This document shows positions 16,594 through 25,590 of a stretch of 52,312 nucleotides of DNA, one piece after another (positions within the stretch are counted from its first letter, which is position 1; each line of letters opens with the position of its first letter). Both the position numbers and the translations under genes were made by a program. The notes beneath the pieces were generated by a model. It had not been told where the DNA came from, did no database searches, and saw only the letters and a list, made by a program, of their open reading frames with translations. Origin of the DNA: Rhodospirillales bacterium (lineage in GTDB: Bacteria; Pseudomonadota; Alphaproteobacteria; BOG-932; Roseiterribacteraceae); NCBI GenBank assembly GCA_003165335.1, contig PLTD01000121.1:1-52312 (forward strand). The letters are read 5' to 3'.

Positions 16594-17724
16594 TCAGATA
16601 AACACCAACTCCGCATGTAAAGCGCCCGAAGCCTTCAGTGCACTCAGCACCTGAATCAGGTCACGCGGTCCCAGCCCGAGCGCATTCAGTCCCGCCACCA
16701 AATCGTTCAGCGTGGCACTGCGATGCAGTATCTGAAGATGCTTGTCTGATTGGTCGTTCACTTCGACCTTCGTATTTGGCACGACCACGGTTTGGCCGTT
16801 GGAAAATGGCTTCGGTTGGCTGACTTTAGGCGTTTCAGTGACCCGTACTGTCAGGTTACCGTGTGTCACTGCGACAGTATCGAGTTTGACGTCGGCCCCC
16901 ACGACAATGGTCCCGCTTTTCTCATCGATCACGATACGCGCCGGCTGATCGGGTTGAATCGAAATATGCTCGAGATGAGCCATCAGCGCAGTCACGCGGT
17001 TCGTATAAGCGGCGGGCACAATGACGCTAACGGAACCGATATCGGTCGCGGTCGCGACGTTGCTGCCCATTTCGGCATTGATCGCCTGCTCGATACGCGT
17101 GGCAGTCGTAAAATCGGGGGCGTGCAATGCAAGTCGAATCTGTTTGAGATCGTCCAGCGTATTGGCAACCTCACGCTCAACAATAGCCCCGCCCGGTATC
17201 CTGCCACCCGTCTGCACACCCTGAGTCACGCTCTGCGCTGCACCGGCAGCCTGAAAACCGCCGACGACGACCGGCCCCTGCGCAACAGCATAGACCTCAC
17301 CGTCCGCAGCCATCAGCGGCGTGACCATCAGCATGCCGCCAGTCAACGACTTGGCGTCGCCCAACGATGATACTTGGACGTCGATCGGAGAACCCTGCCG
17401 CGCGAATGGTGCCAATGTGGCCGTTACGACGACCGCTGCCGTATTGCGGGTCTGCATCTGCAATCCATTCACGTTAACGCCCATGCGTTCGAGCATCGCA
17501 CTCAAGGATTGCGCGGTGAACTGCGAGTTGCGCAATGTGTCGCCCGTACCCTGCAACCCGACGACGAGACCATATCCGACCAGTTGATTGCTCCGAATGC
17601 CTTCGATCGAGACGAGGTCGCGGAGCCACACCTGTGCCTGCGCGGTCTCGGTCAAGGCGGTGAAAAGCATGGAGCCTGCGAGCAACAGGGCAAACTTGCG
17701 CATTCTCCGATCAGGAAGTTTCAT
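16594..17724 (-). CDS. flgI: Flagellar P-ring protein FlgI
   Basis: A 376-residue FlgI, the periplasmic P-ring subunit. A signal peptide (about 1-30, ending AQA) precedes the mature start QVWLRDLVSIEGIRSNQLVGYG-type region, with GLVVGLQGTGDT the strongest family motif. The C-terminus has LVAGLNALGLGPRDLIQVLSALKASGALHAEL-type sequence, also diagnostic. The ATG at 17724 lies 4 bases past the flgL stop; a GTG at 17727 is an alternative. It is the last gene of motB-flgE-flgK-flgL-flgI. In many bacteria flgI sits beside flgH, so its place after flgL is unusual. Confidence 0.95.
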   Translation of the reverse strand: MKLPDRRMRKFALLLAGSMLFTALTETAQAQVWLRDLVSIEGIRSNQLVGYGLVVGLQGTGDTLRNSQFTAQSLSAMLERMGVNVNGLQMQTRNTAAVVVTATLAPFARQGSPIDVQVSSLGDAKSLTGGMLMVTPLMAADGEVYAVAQGPVVVGGFQAAGAAQSVTQGVQTGGRIPGGAIVEREVANTLDDLKQIRLALHAPDFTTATRIEQAINAEMGSNVATATDIGSVSVIVPAAYTNRVTALMAHLEHISIQPDQPARIVIDEKSGTIVVGADVKLDTVAVTHGNLTVRVTETPKVSQPKPFSNGQTVVVPNTKVEVNDQSDKHLQILHRSATLNDLVAGLNALGLGPRDLIQVLSALKASGALHAELVFI

Positions 17725-17728
17725 CACG

Positions 17729-18805
17729 TTATGCCGTCGTCGGCATGTAGTGAACGAGGCTGAGTTGAGAGATTTGCGAGGTCAAGGAATAGGTGGCCTG
17801 TAGCTGTGTCTGTAGTTGGGTCAGTTGGGTCGAATCCGCATAGGTATTGGCCTGAAGATAGTTGGTAATCTGTGCCTGTGTTGCGGTGGCAGCTGCCGTC
17901 TGGGCACTCGAAGCGGCAGTCAAACTTGACTGCACGCTCCCAAGGTTTCCTTGCAAATTGGTGATTTCATTCTGAGCGGCGCCAAGAAGTGACGAGGCTT
18001 GGCTAAGCAACTGTGCCTGCGCCGTACTATCCAGCTGACTCGATGGAGCATTAACCATGCTCAGCATGGACAGGCCTTGCAGCAGGTCGCGGAAAGCCGG
18101 CTGGTTGGCGCTGGCGTCATATTGAACGGTCTGGTTCGTCCCCACGATCACGCTGGTGGGTTGCCCGTCGGTGCTACCGGTGTAGATAGCCCCGCTGTAT
18201 CGCTGAGTAGGATCGCTGTTCGTGTCATTAAAAACGCTCGCCAGACCATTGGGACCATTGATCAGCGCGGAAATATTGCTTGCCGACAATGGACCGCCAT
18301 TAGCCGCCACCGCGGCACTCAAAACATTCTGAGTAATCGAAGTAAGGCCACCTGCGGCATCGGCGGGCTGCATGGGCTGGGCGGCGCCGTTATCACCGGA
18401 AAATACTCCGCTGCCGGCGAAGCTCGTGTTGAGCAGGCTCAGTACCTGCTGGATGGTACTCGTCGCCTCACTGGCGAGCGGGGCGATGCCCGCGCTATCG
18501 CCGGCCTGAATGCTCTGCGAGGCTGTCGTGATCGTTTGGACGCTCGAGGCGAGGCTTGTCAATGCCGTCTGAACCGTATCCAATTGCTGCGATGCGGTGG
18601 TGATAGAAGTCTGCAATCCGGTTTGCTGATCCGACTGGTATTGAAGCTGGTACAGCAACGCGGCATTGGTCCCCAGCGAAGCTTCTGGATTGGCGACTTG
18701 ACCGGATGAGACTTCGCCGACCAGCTGGTTCATTTGGGTCTGCATCGAACCGACCTGATAGGTAAATTGAGCCGAACCCGCGAAAGAACCGACACGATTC
18801 AACAT
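17729..18805 (-). CDS. flgL: Hook-filament junction protein FlgL
   Basis: A 358-residue flagellin-like protein, rich in Ser, Thr, Gln and Ala and without Cys. The N-terminal segment MLNRVGSFAGSAQFTYQVGSMQTQMNQL-type and C-terminal helix region are typical of HAP3/FlgL, which joins the hook (via FlgK) to the filament. It lies 12 bases after flgK and just before flgI. The flgK-flgL pairing supports the call more than any single motif, since FlgL and flagellin are close relatives. A GGGGCTC-type ribosome site precedes the ATG. Confidence 0.85.
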   Translation of the reverse strand: MLNRVGSFAGSAQFTYQVGSMQTQMNQLVGEVSSGQVANPEASLGTNAALLYQLQYQSDQQTGLQTSITTASQQLDTVQTALTSLASSVQTITTASQSIQAGDSAGIAPLASEATSTIQQVLSLLNTSFAGSGVFSGDNGAAQPMQPADAAGGLTSITQNVLSAAVAANGGPLSASNISALINGPNGLASVFNDTNSDPTQRYSGAIYTGSTDGQPTSVIVGTNQTVQYDASANQPAFRDLLQGLSMLSMVNAPSSQLDSTAQAQLLSQASSLLGAAQNEITNLQGNLGSVQSSLTAASSAQTAAATATQAQITNYLQANTYADSTQLTQLQTQLQATYSLTSQISQLSLVHYMPTTA

Positions 18806-18817
18806 GGACGAGCCCCT

Positions 18818-20293
18818 TTATTGAATGGTCGTGATGAGGGAATTCAGCATGCTGGAGGCAGTCTGGATAACTTCCGCGCTGGCCTGGTAGCTTTGCTGTA
18901 CGATGAGTAGCCTGTTCATTTGATCGTCGATGTTCACGCTGGTGTCATTCGTCACTGCGGTCTGAGCATCCGACGCCTGCTGAGTGCGAGATGTATTGAG
19001 GCTGGTCCAAGTCGTTGAAGCACTTTGCTGCTGTCCTGCGACCTGGGAAAAAGCATCGCTCAGCGATGTGGCACTCGGCAGTCCGCTCACAGCGGAAGCC
19101 GACTGGGACGACTGTAACGCGTTCACAAAACCGATGATCGTGGAATTACTATTGGTAGCAGTGGATTGGGTCGCCGCCTGCACACCGTCGCGAATCCGCC
19201 ATGCGGCTCCCCCTTGAGTCGGATCGACAAGTGGATTGACCGCGATAGTAGAGGCAAGCCCGGCAATCGACGCGCTGTTGCTGGGATCAAGTGCCGCGCC
19301 TCCCGCCGTGAACAGCCCGCTCTGGCCTGCGGACACCGTCGGGTCCGCGGTCTGAAAGGTAGCGATCAGATTACCGGCCAAACTATCGAGCTGGTTGCTG
19401 AACCCCGGCAGGACCACGTCGCGCAACTGCAAATTGGCGGCAATGCTTCCCGATTGCGACATCGAGATCGGCTGACCATCAACGGTTACATTTGACAAGC
19501 CGCCGGTCAGGCCATTGGCGGGATCGGGAGTGACACGCATCGTAGCGGGTATGATCGGGGTCGGCGTGAAAGAAAGCGCATGGACAGTCCCATCGAAGAG
19601 CGTTGTGCCCTGATCGGTGGTGACGGTAATGCTACCATTGCTGTTCTGCTGGGTCTTGATTGGAAGGTCCTGAGAAAGCTTTGTGAGCAGCTGCGACTGC
19701 TGATTGGAAAAGTCGGCCGTAGACTGGCCATTCGCGGCGGCGGCCAGCAAGCTCGTCTGATTTTGCGCCAATTGATTCAAGATATTATTGGCATCGGCGA
19801 CGCCCGCAGCGACCCCCTGATCGGCCTGCTCGCGTTCGGACGAGATCGTCCCGCTCAGGCTGTTAAAAGTACCGGCAAGGGTCTGGGCCGCGCTGACCGC
19901 GGCGGTCTGTGCTGTTCCGACCGACGGCGTCGCGGACAATGTCGTCAAAGCGGTCGTAAATGCCGACAGCTGCGACGGTAGCGAAGTACTATCCGACGCC
20001 TGCCCCAGTGCTGCGGTATAGGCCGAGAGGGTACTGGATACCTGCTGACTGTAGGAGGCAGAGCTGGCGGCCTGATTTGCGATTAAAGACGCTGTCTGGT
20101 TGGCCAGGACAGTGATCTGCCCGGCAATAACGCCGCCGCCGACGCCGTTGCCGATGAGTTCACTTTGACTGATATCCTCTTGTGCGTAGCCAGGCGTATT
20201 CGCGTTGGCAACATTGTTGGATATGAGGTTGGTCAGCTGTCCGAGCATGGTGAGCGAGGACTGCGAACTCAGCAGAGCACCCTGGATTGACAT
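18818..20293 (-). CDS. flgK: Hook-associated protein FlgK
   Basis: A 491-residue HAP1 protein. The N-terminus holds the rod/hook signature LGQLTNLISNNVANANTPGYAQ (17-38, quoted in part), and the C-terminus has the matching coiled coil SVNIDDQMNRLLIVQQSYQA (about 447-466). FlgK is the first junction layer on the hook and is recruited by an export chaperone such as FlgN. It follows flgE by 12 bases and precedes flgL by 12 bases. Composition is Ser/Thr/Ala-rich with no Cys, as in other secreted axial proteins. Confidence 0.93.
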   Translation of the reverse strand: MSIQGALLSSQSSLTMLGQLTNLISNNVANANTPGYAQEDISQSELIGNGVGGGVIAGQITVLANQTASLIANQAASSASYSQQVSSTLSAYTAALGQASDSTSLPSQLSAFTTALTTLSATPSVGTAQTAAVSAAQTLAGTFNSLSGTISSEREQADQGVAAGVADANNILNQLAQNQTSLLAAAANGQSTADFSNQQSQLLTKLSQDLPIKTQQNSNGSITVTTDQGTTLFDGTVHALSFTPTPIIPATMRVTPDPANGLTGGLSNVTVDGQPISMSQSGSIAANLQLRDVVLPGFSNQLDSLAGNLIATFQTADPTVSAGQSGLFTAGGAALDPSNSASIAGLASTIAVNPLVDPTQGGAAWRIRDGVQAATQSTATNSNSTIIGFVNALQSSQSASAVSGLPSATSLSDAFSQVAGQQQSASTTWTSLNTSRTQQASDAQTAVTNDTSVNIDDQMNRLLIVQQSYQASAEVIQTASSMLNSLITTIQ

Positions 20294-20305
20294 CGAAACT
20301 ATCCG

Positions 20306-21616
20306 CTACTGGATCAGGTGATTGATCGTGTCGAGCATCTGCTCCGAAGTCTGAATCACCATCGCATTGGAGGAATAAGCCCGCTGGGTCTCGATCATAT
20401 TGGTGAGCTGCGTCGTAATATCGACGTTCGATCCTTCCAGAGACCCCGCATCGATCGTGCCGGCGGCTCCTTGCCCAGGCAAGGCGAGTTGCGCCGTGCC
20501 TGCTGCATTCGAAAGCTGGAATGCATCCCCCGAGACCTGAGTCAGTCCATCGGGGTTGGGTACGGTTGCAAGATCGACCTGGTATATCGGCCGGGTCGTG
20601 CCGTTGGAAAAGGACGCCGTTACGACGCCGGTGGTACCAATGGACACGCCCTGCAAGGAGCCGAAGCCCGCGCCGTTCTGAGACAGCTGAGTCGTCTGAT
20701 AGCTACCGGCAAATTGAGTCATGCCGGATGCGCTATTGAGCGCACCGATATCGATCGGGAGGCTTTGGCCATTCGCGGTTGTAATCGTGAAGTTGCCGGA
20801 GGTGCCGTCGTAGCTCCCTGCCCCGCCAACGGGAGTCACCGATGCCAGTGTGCCGGCATTCGCGCCTGTGCCATTGAAAGTAAGCGTCGCCGACCCGATC
20901 GGGGTCGTCGGCGACGACGACAACGAGTCATAGACGTTCATTGTCCAGGTGTTGCTGTTGGCGTCACCTGAAGCTGCTGGCACCGTCGGCGTAAACTGGA
21001 ACTGCAGCGACTGCTGCGATCCCAATGCATCGTAATAGGTAAGCGAGCTTGTCGACGGCGCAGGCGCCGTGGCGGCATAGGCGGTATCGCTGGACGACAG
21101 ATTTGCGGTGAATGTCATTGCCGTCGTCGGCGATCCGGTGGAGGTCAGATTTCCCACATTGACCGTCGTCAGCGCGGTCAGGCTCCCCGCAACGGAGGTG
21201 GCACCCTGCGCAGGCAAGGCCTGGCCTTGGAGGTAATAGCCGGCTGCATTGACAAGATTGCCATTGGCATCCTGTCGGAATGAACCTGCGCGCGTCAGTA
21301 GATAGCCGGCGCTGCTGGGCGTCGCGCTCGTGTTTACGACCATGAAGCCGTCGCCATTGATGGCAAGATCAGTATTGACGCCGGTTGTCTGAAGCTGCCC
21401 CGCGGTCGCGACATCGACCGTGTTCGTTGTGGTGACGCCGGCCGTCGAATTGGTGTTCGAAGCGCCCGCGGCATTCACCAAGGACTCAAAATCCGTGTCG
21501 GATTGTTTGTAACCCACGGTCGATGCGTTGGAGATGTTATTGGAAATAGCGGACAAGCTGGCGGACTGTGCGTCCAGACCGGAAAGGGCCGAACCGATGG
21601 CTGAGAAAATGGACAT
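20306..21616 (-). CDS. flgE: Flagellar hook protein FlgE
   Basis: A 436-residue hook subunit. The N-terminal signature is LDAQSASLSAISNNISNAST (14-33) followed by VGYKQSD. The central region includes the FlgE D2-type domain with SSLTYYDALGSQQSLQFQF (about 188-206). The C-terminus carries GSLEGSNVDITTQLTNMIET (about 392-411), which is the rod/hook C-terminal motif. GGGAGAAG lies before the ATG. The gene follows motB by 37 bases and starts the axial-protein run flgE-flgK-flgL. Confidence 0.95.
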   Translation of the reverse strand: MSIFSAIGSALSGLDAQSASLSAISNNISNASTVGYKQSDTDFESLVNAAGASNTNSTAGVTTTNTVDVATAGQLQTTGVNTDLAINGDGFMVVNTSATPSSAGYLLTRAGSFRQDANGNLVNAAGYYLQGQALPAQGATSVAGSLTALTTVNVGNLTSTGSPTTAMTFTANLSSSDTAYAATAPAPSTSSLTYYDALGSQQSLQFQFTPTVPAASGDANSNTWTMNVYDSLSSSPTTPIGSATLTFNGTGANAGTLASVTPVGGAGSYDGTSGNFTITTANGQSLPIDIGALNSASGMTQFAGSYQTTQLSQNGAGFGSLQGVSIGTTGVVTASFSNGTTRPIYQVDLATVPNPDGLTQVSGDAFQLSNAAGTAQLALPGQGAAGTIDAGSLEGSNVDITTQLTNMIETQRAYSSNAMVIQTSEQMLDTINHLIQ

Positions 21617-21653
21617 AAGGGCTTCTCCCTAAGTTAGAGGTAGTACGAGACGT

Positions 21654-22547
21654 TCAGTTAGAGGTTGGGGCCGGGACGTTGCGATCGACCGGCAAACGCG
21701 CCTGAGGATCGACATCGTTTCGCAGAATGGTGATCGCGATCCGTCGGTTTCGCGGGTCTAGAGGTGACTGGGGCAGGAGAGGATCGCTGGCCGCCCGGCC
21801 TTCGACCTGGATGATACGGCCCGGCGCTAGTCCGGTAGCCTCCAGAGTTCGCCTGACGGCATTGGCTCGGTCGGCCGAAAGCTCCCAGTTGGAGTAGGAA
21901 CCACGCTGAAGCGCATGGCCATCGGTATGACCCGATAGAATGATACTGTTTTGCACAGTTCCCAAAACCTGCGCGACGACGTCGAGGATCGCCTTCAGCC
22001 GCGGTAGCGGCTCTGTTCCACCGGGTGAGAACATGGGCTCGCCGTCCCGATCGAAAATTTGGATCCGCATCCCGTCTTCGGTCATTGCGACATCGATATT
22101 CGATGCTTCGGTTTTAAGCTCACCGGAGGTCATGATTTGTTCGAAATTGGCCTTTAGCGCCTCAAAACGTTGGCGCTCGGTCCGGTCGTGCGACTGAGTG
22201 GATGCTTCGCCTGATTGCGTGTCTCTGCGCTGCTCCATCTTACCGTTCTTCATCGCCGGTTGTCCGCGTTCGGGCTTGGGGTCGGCCCCTTCCATCACGG
22301 ACTTTCCACCATTGAGCACGCCATTGCCCGCCGGCATGTCGAACATCGATGTGCTCAAGAAATATTTCGCAATCACCTGGCGATCAGTCGATGTGGTCGA
22401 TGACAGCAGCCACATGATGAGAAAGAAGGCCATCATCGCGGTGACGAAATCGGCGTAAGCGACCTTCCACTGCCCCCCATGCGCATCATCGTGCGCGACT
22501 ATCCGCTTCACGATGATGGGACGCTTCTGTTCGTTGCTAACACTCAT
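21654..22547 (-). CDS. motB: Flagellar stator protein MotB
   Basis: A 297-residue MotB. The single membrane helix is at about residues 29-48 (WKVAYADFVTAMMAFFLIMW) with the essential ion-binding Asp at residue 33. A charged, Gln/Lys-rich linker follows, then an OmpA-like peptidoglycan-binding domain with LSGHTDG near 206 and NWELSADRANAVRR near 221-234. MotB anchors MotA around the rotor. It heads the operon motB-flgE-flgK-flgL-flgI, an unusual pairing of stator and hook genes, and is separated from motA by about 6 kb. A 185-base gap with two ATTTCGCA elements precedes it. Confidence 0.95.
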   Translation of the reverse strand: MSVSNEQKRPIIVKRIVAHDDAHGGQWKVAYADFVTAMMAFFLIMWLLSSTTSTDRQVIAKYFLSTSMFDMPAGNGVLNGGKSVMEGADPKPERGQPAMKNGKMEQRRDTQSGEASTQSHDRTERQRFEALKANFEQIMTSGELKTEASNIDVAMTEDGMRIQIFDRDGEPMFSPGGTEPLPRLKAILDVVAQVLGTVQNSIILSGHTDGHALQRGSYSNWELSADRANAVRRTLEATGLAPGRIIQVEGRAASDPLLPQSPLDPRNRRIAITILRNDVDPQARLPVDRNVPAPTSN

Positions 22548-22593
22548 TCAAGGCGAGCCTTGGGCTATGGGATCAATATAGAATAACACGACG

Positions 22594-22631
22594 GCATTTC
22601 GCATACAATATTTTTATTGTTGTATTTCGCA
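22594..22631 (-). promoter_or_regulatory. Paired ATTTCGCA elements upstream of motB
   Basis: Two copies of ATTTCGCA, at 22596-22603 and 22624-22631, lie 28 bases apart in the same orientation, flanking an AT-rich stretch in the gap between fliG and motB. The AT-rich core between them could be part of a promoter. No clear GG-N10-GC site is present here. Role inferred from recurrence only. Confidence 0.35.
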
Positions 22632-22732
22632 ATATTTCTACGGTTCGCCGCTTTGAATTTGATGCTTTCCGCGTCCGGCGTGAAAAGCAGCAATCACATT
22701 GCTGCAAAGTGCTTGTCTAGAAAGCCGGACCG

Positions 22733-23806
22733 TTAGAATTCGGCATCGCTTGTTTCTTCCTCTTCCTGCTCCATCAGGACCAGGCGCCCCTCACCGATCA
22801 AACGTTTGGCCGTATCGATAATCTCAGATTGTGCGGCATCGATTGTTTTGCGACGCGGCGGCACTTGCGTCTCCATCTCTTCGATAAGCATTTTCTGCGC
22901 GCGTTCCGACATCTGGGACATGAAGAGCGCCTTAATTTCGTCGCTTGCGCTGACTAATGCGATGGGCAATCGCTCGGCCGGAACATCGGCGATCAGAAGC
23001 CCAAACGTGGCCGGTTCAATGCGTCTCAGATCTTCAAAAGTGAACATGATGCGGCGGATGCGTGCTGCGGCCTGCGGTTCCTTGTCCTCCAGAGCCGACA
23101 GGATCCTATCCACCAGTTCCTGGTCCGAACGGTTGAGCATTTCCGCCACGATCGAGGTGCTGTCACGTTCATAGGCGCGACCCAGTACTGCGGTAAACTC
23201 GCGTTTCAGGGCCTCTTCTATATCCATCAGGACAGGCCTTTGAACGCTTGTCATCCGAACCATGCGCAAGGAAATGTCGGCTGCATTCTTAGGCGGCAGT
23301 AGCCTGATTACCCGCGCGGCATGCGCCGCCGGCAGACGTGCCAATATCAATGCTGCAGTTTGCGGATATTCGTTGCGCAGATAGCCGGCCAAGGTTTGCG
23401 GTTGGATATGGGATAGTTTTTCCCAGATGTTCTTGCCATCCGGCCCCTTCGCCTCGTCCATGATTTCCGCGACCTTATCCGGCGGCAGGAAACGGCTCAG
23501 CATTTTCTCGGCGGCATCGAAGCCGCCAACAATGCTGCAACTATGGCCAATTTGAGACTGAAACTCTTCGATAACCTCTTGGATGGTTTCCATATCGGTC
23601 CGCCCCATCCTCGCCATGGCTCCGCCCAGACGGCGCACCTCATCTTCGCTCAAACTGGAGAGCAAACGTTTCGAGCGTTCCTCATCCAAAGCCATGACGA
23701 TAATTGCTGCCCTTTCGCAATATTCCGACTGCGAGGCTGTGGCCGCCTGAGCTGCCTGTGGGCGTATCGAGGAAAACCGGTCGTGCTTTGCCTCTACGAG
23801 TGTCAT
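22733..23806 (-). CDS. fliG: Flagellar motor switch protein FliG
   Basis: A 357-residue FliG, the rotor protein that contacts MotA. The middle domain carries EKLSHIQPQTLAGYLRNEYPQT-type sequence with the EHPQT-like motif as EYPQT (about 146-150). The C-terminal domain holds MFTFEDLRRIEP (about 258-269) and the charged torque helix region before SERAQKMLIEEME. The start ATG overlaps the fliP stop by 4 bases. It is the last gene of fliF-fliH-fliN-fliP-fliG; fliG normally follows fliF directly. The acidic C-terminal tail (EQEEEETSDAEF) is an extension beyond the usual end. Confidence 0.95.
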   Translation of the reverse strand: MTLVEAKHDRFSSIRPQAAQAATASQSEYCERAAIIVMALDEERSKRLLSSLSEDEVRRLGGAMARMGRTDMETIQEVIEEFQSQIGHSCSIVGGFDAAEKMLSRFLPPDKVAEIMDEAKGPDGKNIWEKLSHIQPQTLAGYLRNEYPQTAALILARLPAAHAARVIRLLPPKNAADISLRMVRMTSVQRPVLMDIEEALKREFTAVLGRAYERDSTSIVAEMLNRSDQELVDRILSALEDKEPQAAARIRRIMFTFEDLRRIEPATFGLLIADVPAERLPIALVSASDEIKALFMSQMSERAQKMLIEEMETQVPPRRKTIDAAQSEIIDTAKRLIGEGRLVLMEQEEEETSDAEF

Positions 23807-24642
23807 TGCGCGAAACTCCTGACTAAGGAACCGGCGACCAACTCCCAGCCGTCCACAAGTACGAAAAAGATCAGTTTAAAGGGAAGGCTCACCACGACGG
23901 GCGGCAGCATCATCATGCCCATGCCCATGAGAATCGCAGAGACAGCCATATCGATGACCAGGAAGGGCAGAAACAGAAGGAATCCGATCTGAAAACCCTT
24001 CGATAGTTCGCTGGTTAAAAAGGCCGAACACAGAACGTGAAGCGGGAGAGCAGACCGCGCAGCGTTGGACACGGACCCGGGCTTTTCCGGATGCAGACTT
24101 GTGAGAGCAGGCGTTTCGGTCTCACCGCTCGCCGTCGACGGTGCGGTTTGCGACGATTTCCGGCTCGACAAATCGATATAAAGAGCGAGATCTTTCTCGC
24201 TGGTATTGGCCTCCATAAACGAACGGAACGGTTTCACAGCGCGGTCGAGAGCCTCCTGTTCGGTGATGGAGCCGTTCAACATCGGCTGCACCCCATCTTG
24301 GTAGGCAGTCTCAAATGCCGGCGCCATAATGGTCCCTGTTAAAAACAGCGCCAAGGCGACGATCACACTGTTCGGTGGCGTCTGTTGCAGACCCAGTGCG
24401 GTACGCAGCATCGATAAGACAATAACAACCCGCGTGAAGGATGTACCGACCATGAGAATGCCCGGCGCTATCGCCAGGACACTGGTCAGAGCCAGTATTC
24501 CGACCACGTTCGTCGCAAAACCCTCGCCACCGGGAGCAATATTGAGCGACACGCTCTGAGCCCGCGCGTCTCCCGCAATTGCGAGCATCAATAAGGCTAC
24601 CGGGATAGCCAACTTCAGACCCAGTTTCAGGGTTTTCGACAT
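23803..24642 (-). CDS. fliP: Flagellar export gate protein FliP
   Basis: A 279-residue FliP, part of the FliP-FliQ-FliR export channel in the MS ring. A signal peptide (about 1-29, ending ARA) is followed by helices including GTSFTRVVIVLSMLRTALGLQQTPPN (quoted in part; about 66-91), a family landmark, and the C-terminal SKGFQIGFLLFLPFLVIDM and MGMMMLPPVVVSLPFK. Typical FliP is about 245 residues. The extra length comes from a Ser/Thr/Pro-rich insertion at roughly 155-195 in the periplasmic loop. No fliO lies between fliN and fliP, and none is visible in the window. Confidence 0.95.
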   Translation of the reverse strand: MSKTLKLGLKLAIPVALLMLAIAGDARAQSVSLNIAPGGEGFATNVVGILALTSVLAIAPGILMVGTSFTRVVIVLSMLRTALGLQQTPPNSVIVALALFLTGTIMAPAFETAYQDGVQPMLNGSITEQEALDRAVKPFRSFMEANTSEKDLALYIDLSSRKSSQTAPSTASGETETPALTSLHPEKPGSVSNAARSALPLHVLCSAFLTSELSKGFQIGFLLFLPFLVIDMAVSAILMGMGMMMLPPVVVSLPFKLIFFVLVDGWELVAGSLVRSFAQ

Positions 24643-24670
24643 TCTGTCCGTCCTGTACTGGAAATTCTGG

Positions 24671-24946
24671 TCAAATAAGTCCGGTGTTGGCGATTTCGGA
24701 CAGCGATATCGCCAGCCTACCCTCGTCGGTTAATTGCACCTCACCGCGCGCGACGAGACGCTTGTTGACATATATGTCGACGAGCTCACCCACCTTCTTG
24801 TCCACCTCGACCACCGATCCGCGGCTCAGAGCATAAAGCTTACCCAGCTGAATGGTCTTTTCTCCCAGAACGACGGTGAGGGTCACCGGGATATCCATCA
24901 TCGACGCAAGCCGATCCTCGGTAACTGTTGAAATCAAATCAGACAT
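24671..24946 (-). CDS. fliN: Flagellar motor switch protein FliN
   Basis: A 91-residue FliN consisting of little more than the SpoA (C-ring) domain: MDIPVTLTVVLGEKTIQLGKLYALSRGSVVEVDK-type sequence, then VDIYVNKRLVARGEV and the C-terminal SLSEI. FliN forms the base of the C ring with FliM and binds FliH during export. The short length lacks the N-terminal extension of enterobacterial FliN. The ATG overlaps the fliH stop by one base (TAATG). It lies between fliH and fliP. Confidence 0.93.
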   Translation of the reverse strand: MSDLISTVTEDRLASMMDIPVTLTVVLGEKTIQLGKLYALSRGSVVEVDKKVGELVDIYVNKRLVARGEVQLTDEGRLAISLSEIANTGLI

Positions 24947-25590
24947 TATATTTCGTCCTTTCGCGCACTCTTGAGAGAGAGAATTTCAGTCACTTCGCGC
25001 AGCAGCGCAGCAGGGTCGAAGGTCATGCCGCCGCCCGTCCAAGAAATATCCGCCATGCCGGACGGTGCCGTCGCATTGGGCAACAAAGTCACTCGCGTCG
25101 CGCCCGCATCGGGCAGGCCACGCGACTTGACCGCCTCGATCGTCGCCGGGCACGCCCGGACCGTCAGCTCTTCGGGCGATCGCTCCGACAGCGCATGGTC
25201 GATCAAAGCGATGATTTGGGAGCCAGCAGTCTCAGCCATGATCGTCGGAAATAGAAATTCAACAGCGCTCGCGACTGCAGAGCGACTCTGCTGCTCGATC
25301 AACCGCCGATCGGCTTGTCTGGTGGCCAGCAACTGGGACAAAACATCGGCTACGCTGTTACACGCGACCTGTTCCTCCAGCATCTTGCTCAGCCGAGATA
25401 TTTCTTCGTTGCAATCGGCACGAGCCCCTGCCTCACCCTCCAGCAGGCCGGCCGCGTGACCTTCGCGACGGCCGACATCATAGCCTACCTCATATGCAGC
25501 GTTTCGCACGGGCCCGAAAGCGTCCGGGTCCCCCGCAGACGAGGATGGATCGAATGCCCGAATCGGCGGCGGTATGAAACGGCGCATCAT
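24946..25590 (-). CDS. fliH: Flagellar export ATPase regulator FliH
   Basis: A 214-residue FliH-like protein that would dimerise and hold the FliI ATPase near the C ring. The N-terminal part has the glycine-spaced helix GYDVGRREGHAAGLLEGEAGARA (about 36-58, GxxxG-like repeats), a hallmark of FliH. The C-terminal half has the DISWTGGGMTFDP segment near 180-195, also typical of the family. The start is chosen at 25590, where ATGATG overlaps the fliF stop (ATGA), rather than the longer frame from 25608. Sequence conservation in FliH is weak, so position within fliF-fliH-fliN supports the call. Confidence 0.82.
   Translation of the reverse strand: MMRRFIPPPIRAFDPSSSAGDPDAFGPVRNAAYEVGYDVGRREGHAAGLLEGEAGARADCNEEISRLSKMLEEQVACNSVADVLSQLLATRQADRRLIEQQSRSAVASAVEFLFPTIMAETAGSQIIALIDHALSERSPEELTVRACPATIEAVKSRGLPDAGATRVTLLPNATAPSGMADISWTGGGMTFDPAALLREVTEILSLKSARKDEI

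Noticed and set aside
16566-16600. GTTTATC...GATAAAC as a terminator between the transglycosylase and flgI
   Set aside because: Seven-base AT-rich stem with a 12-base loop, partly inside flgI; not convincing.
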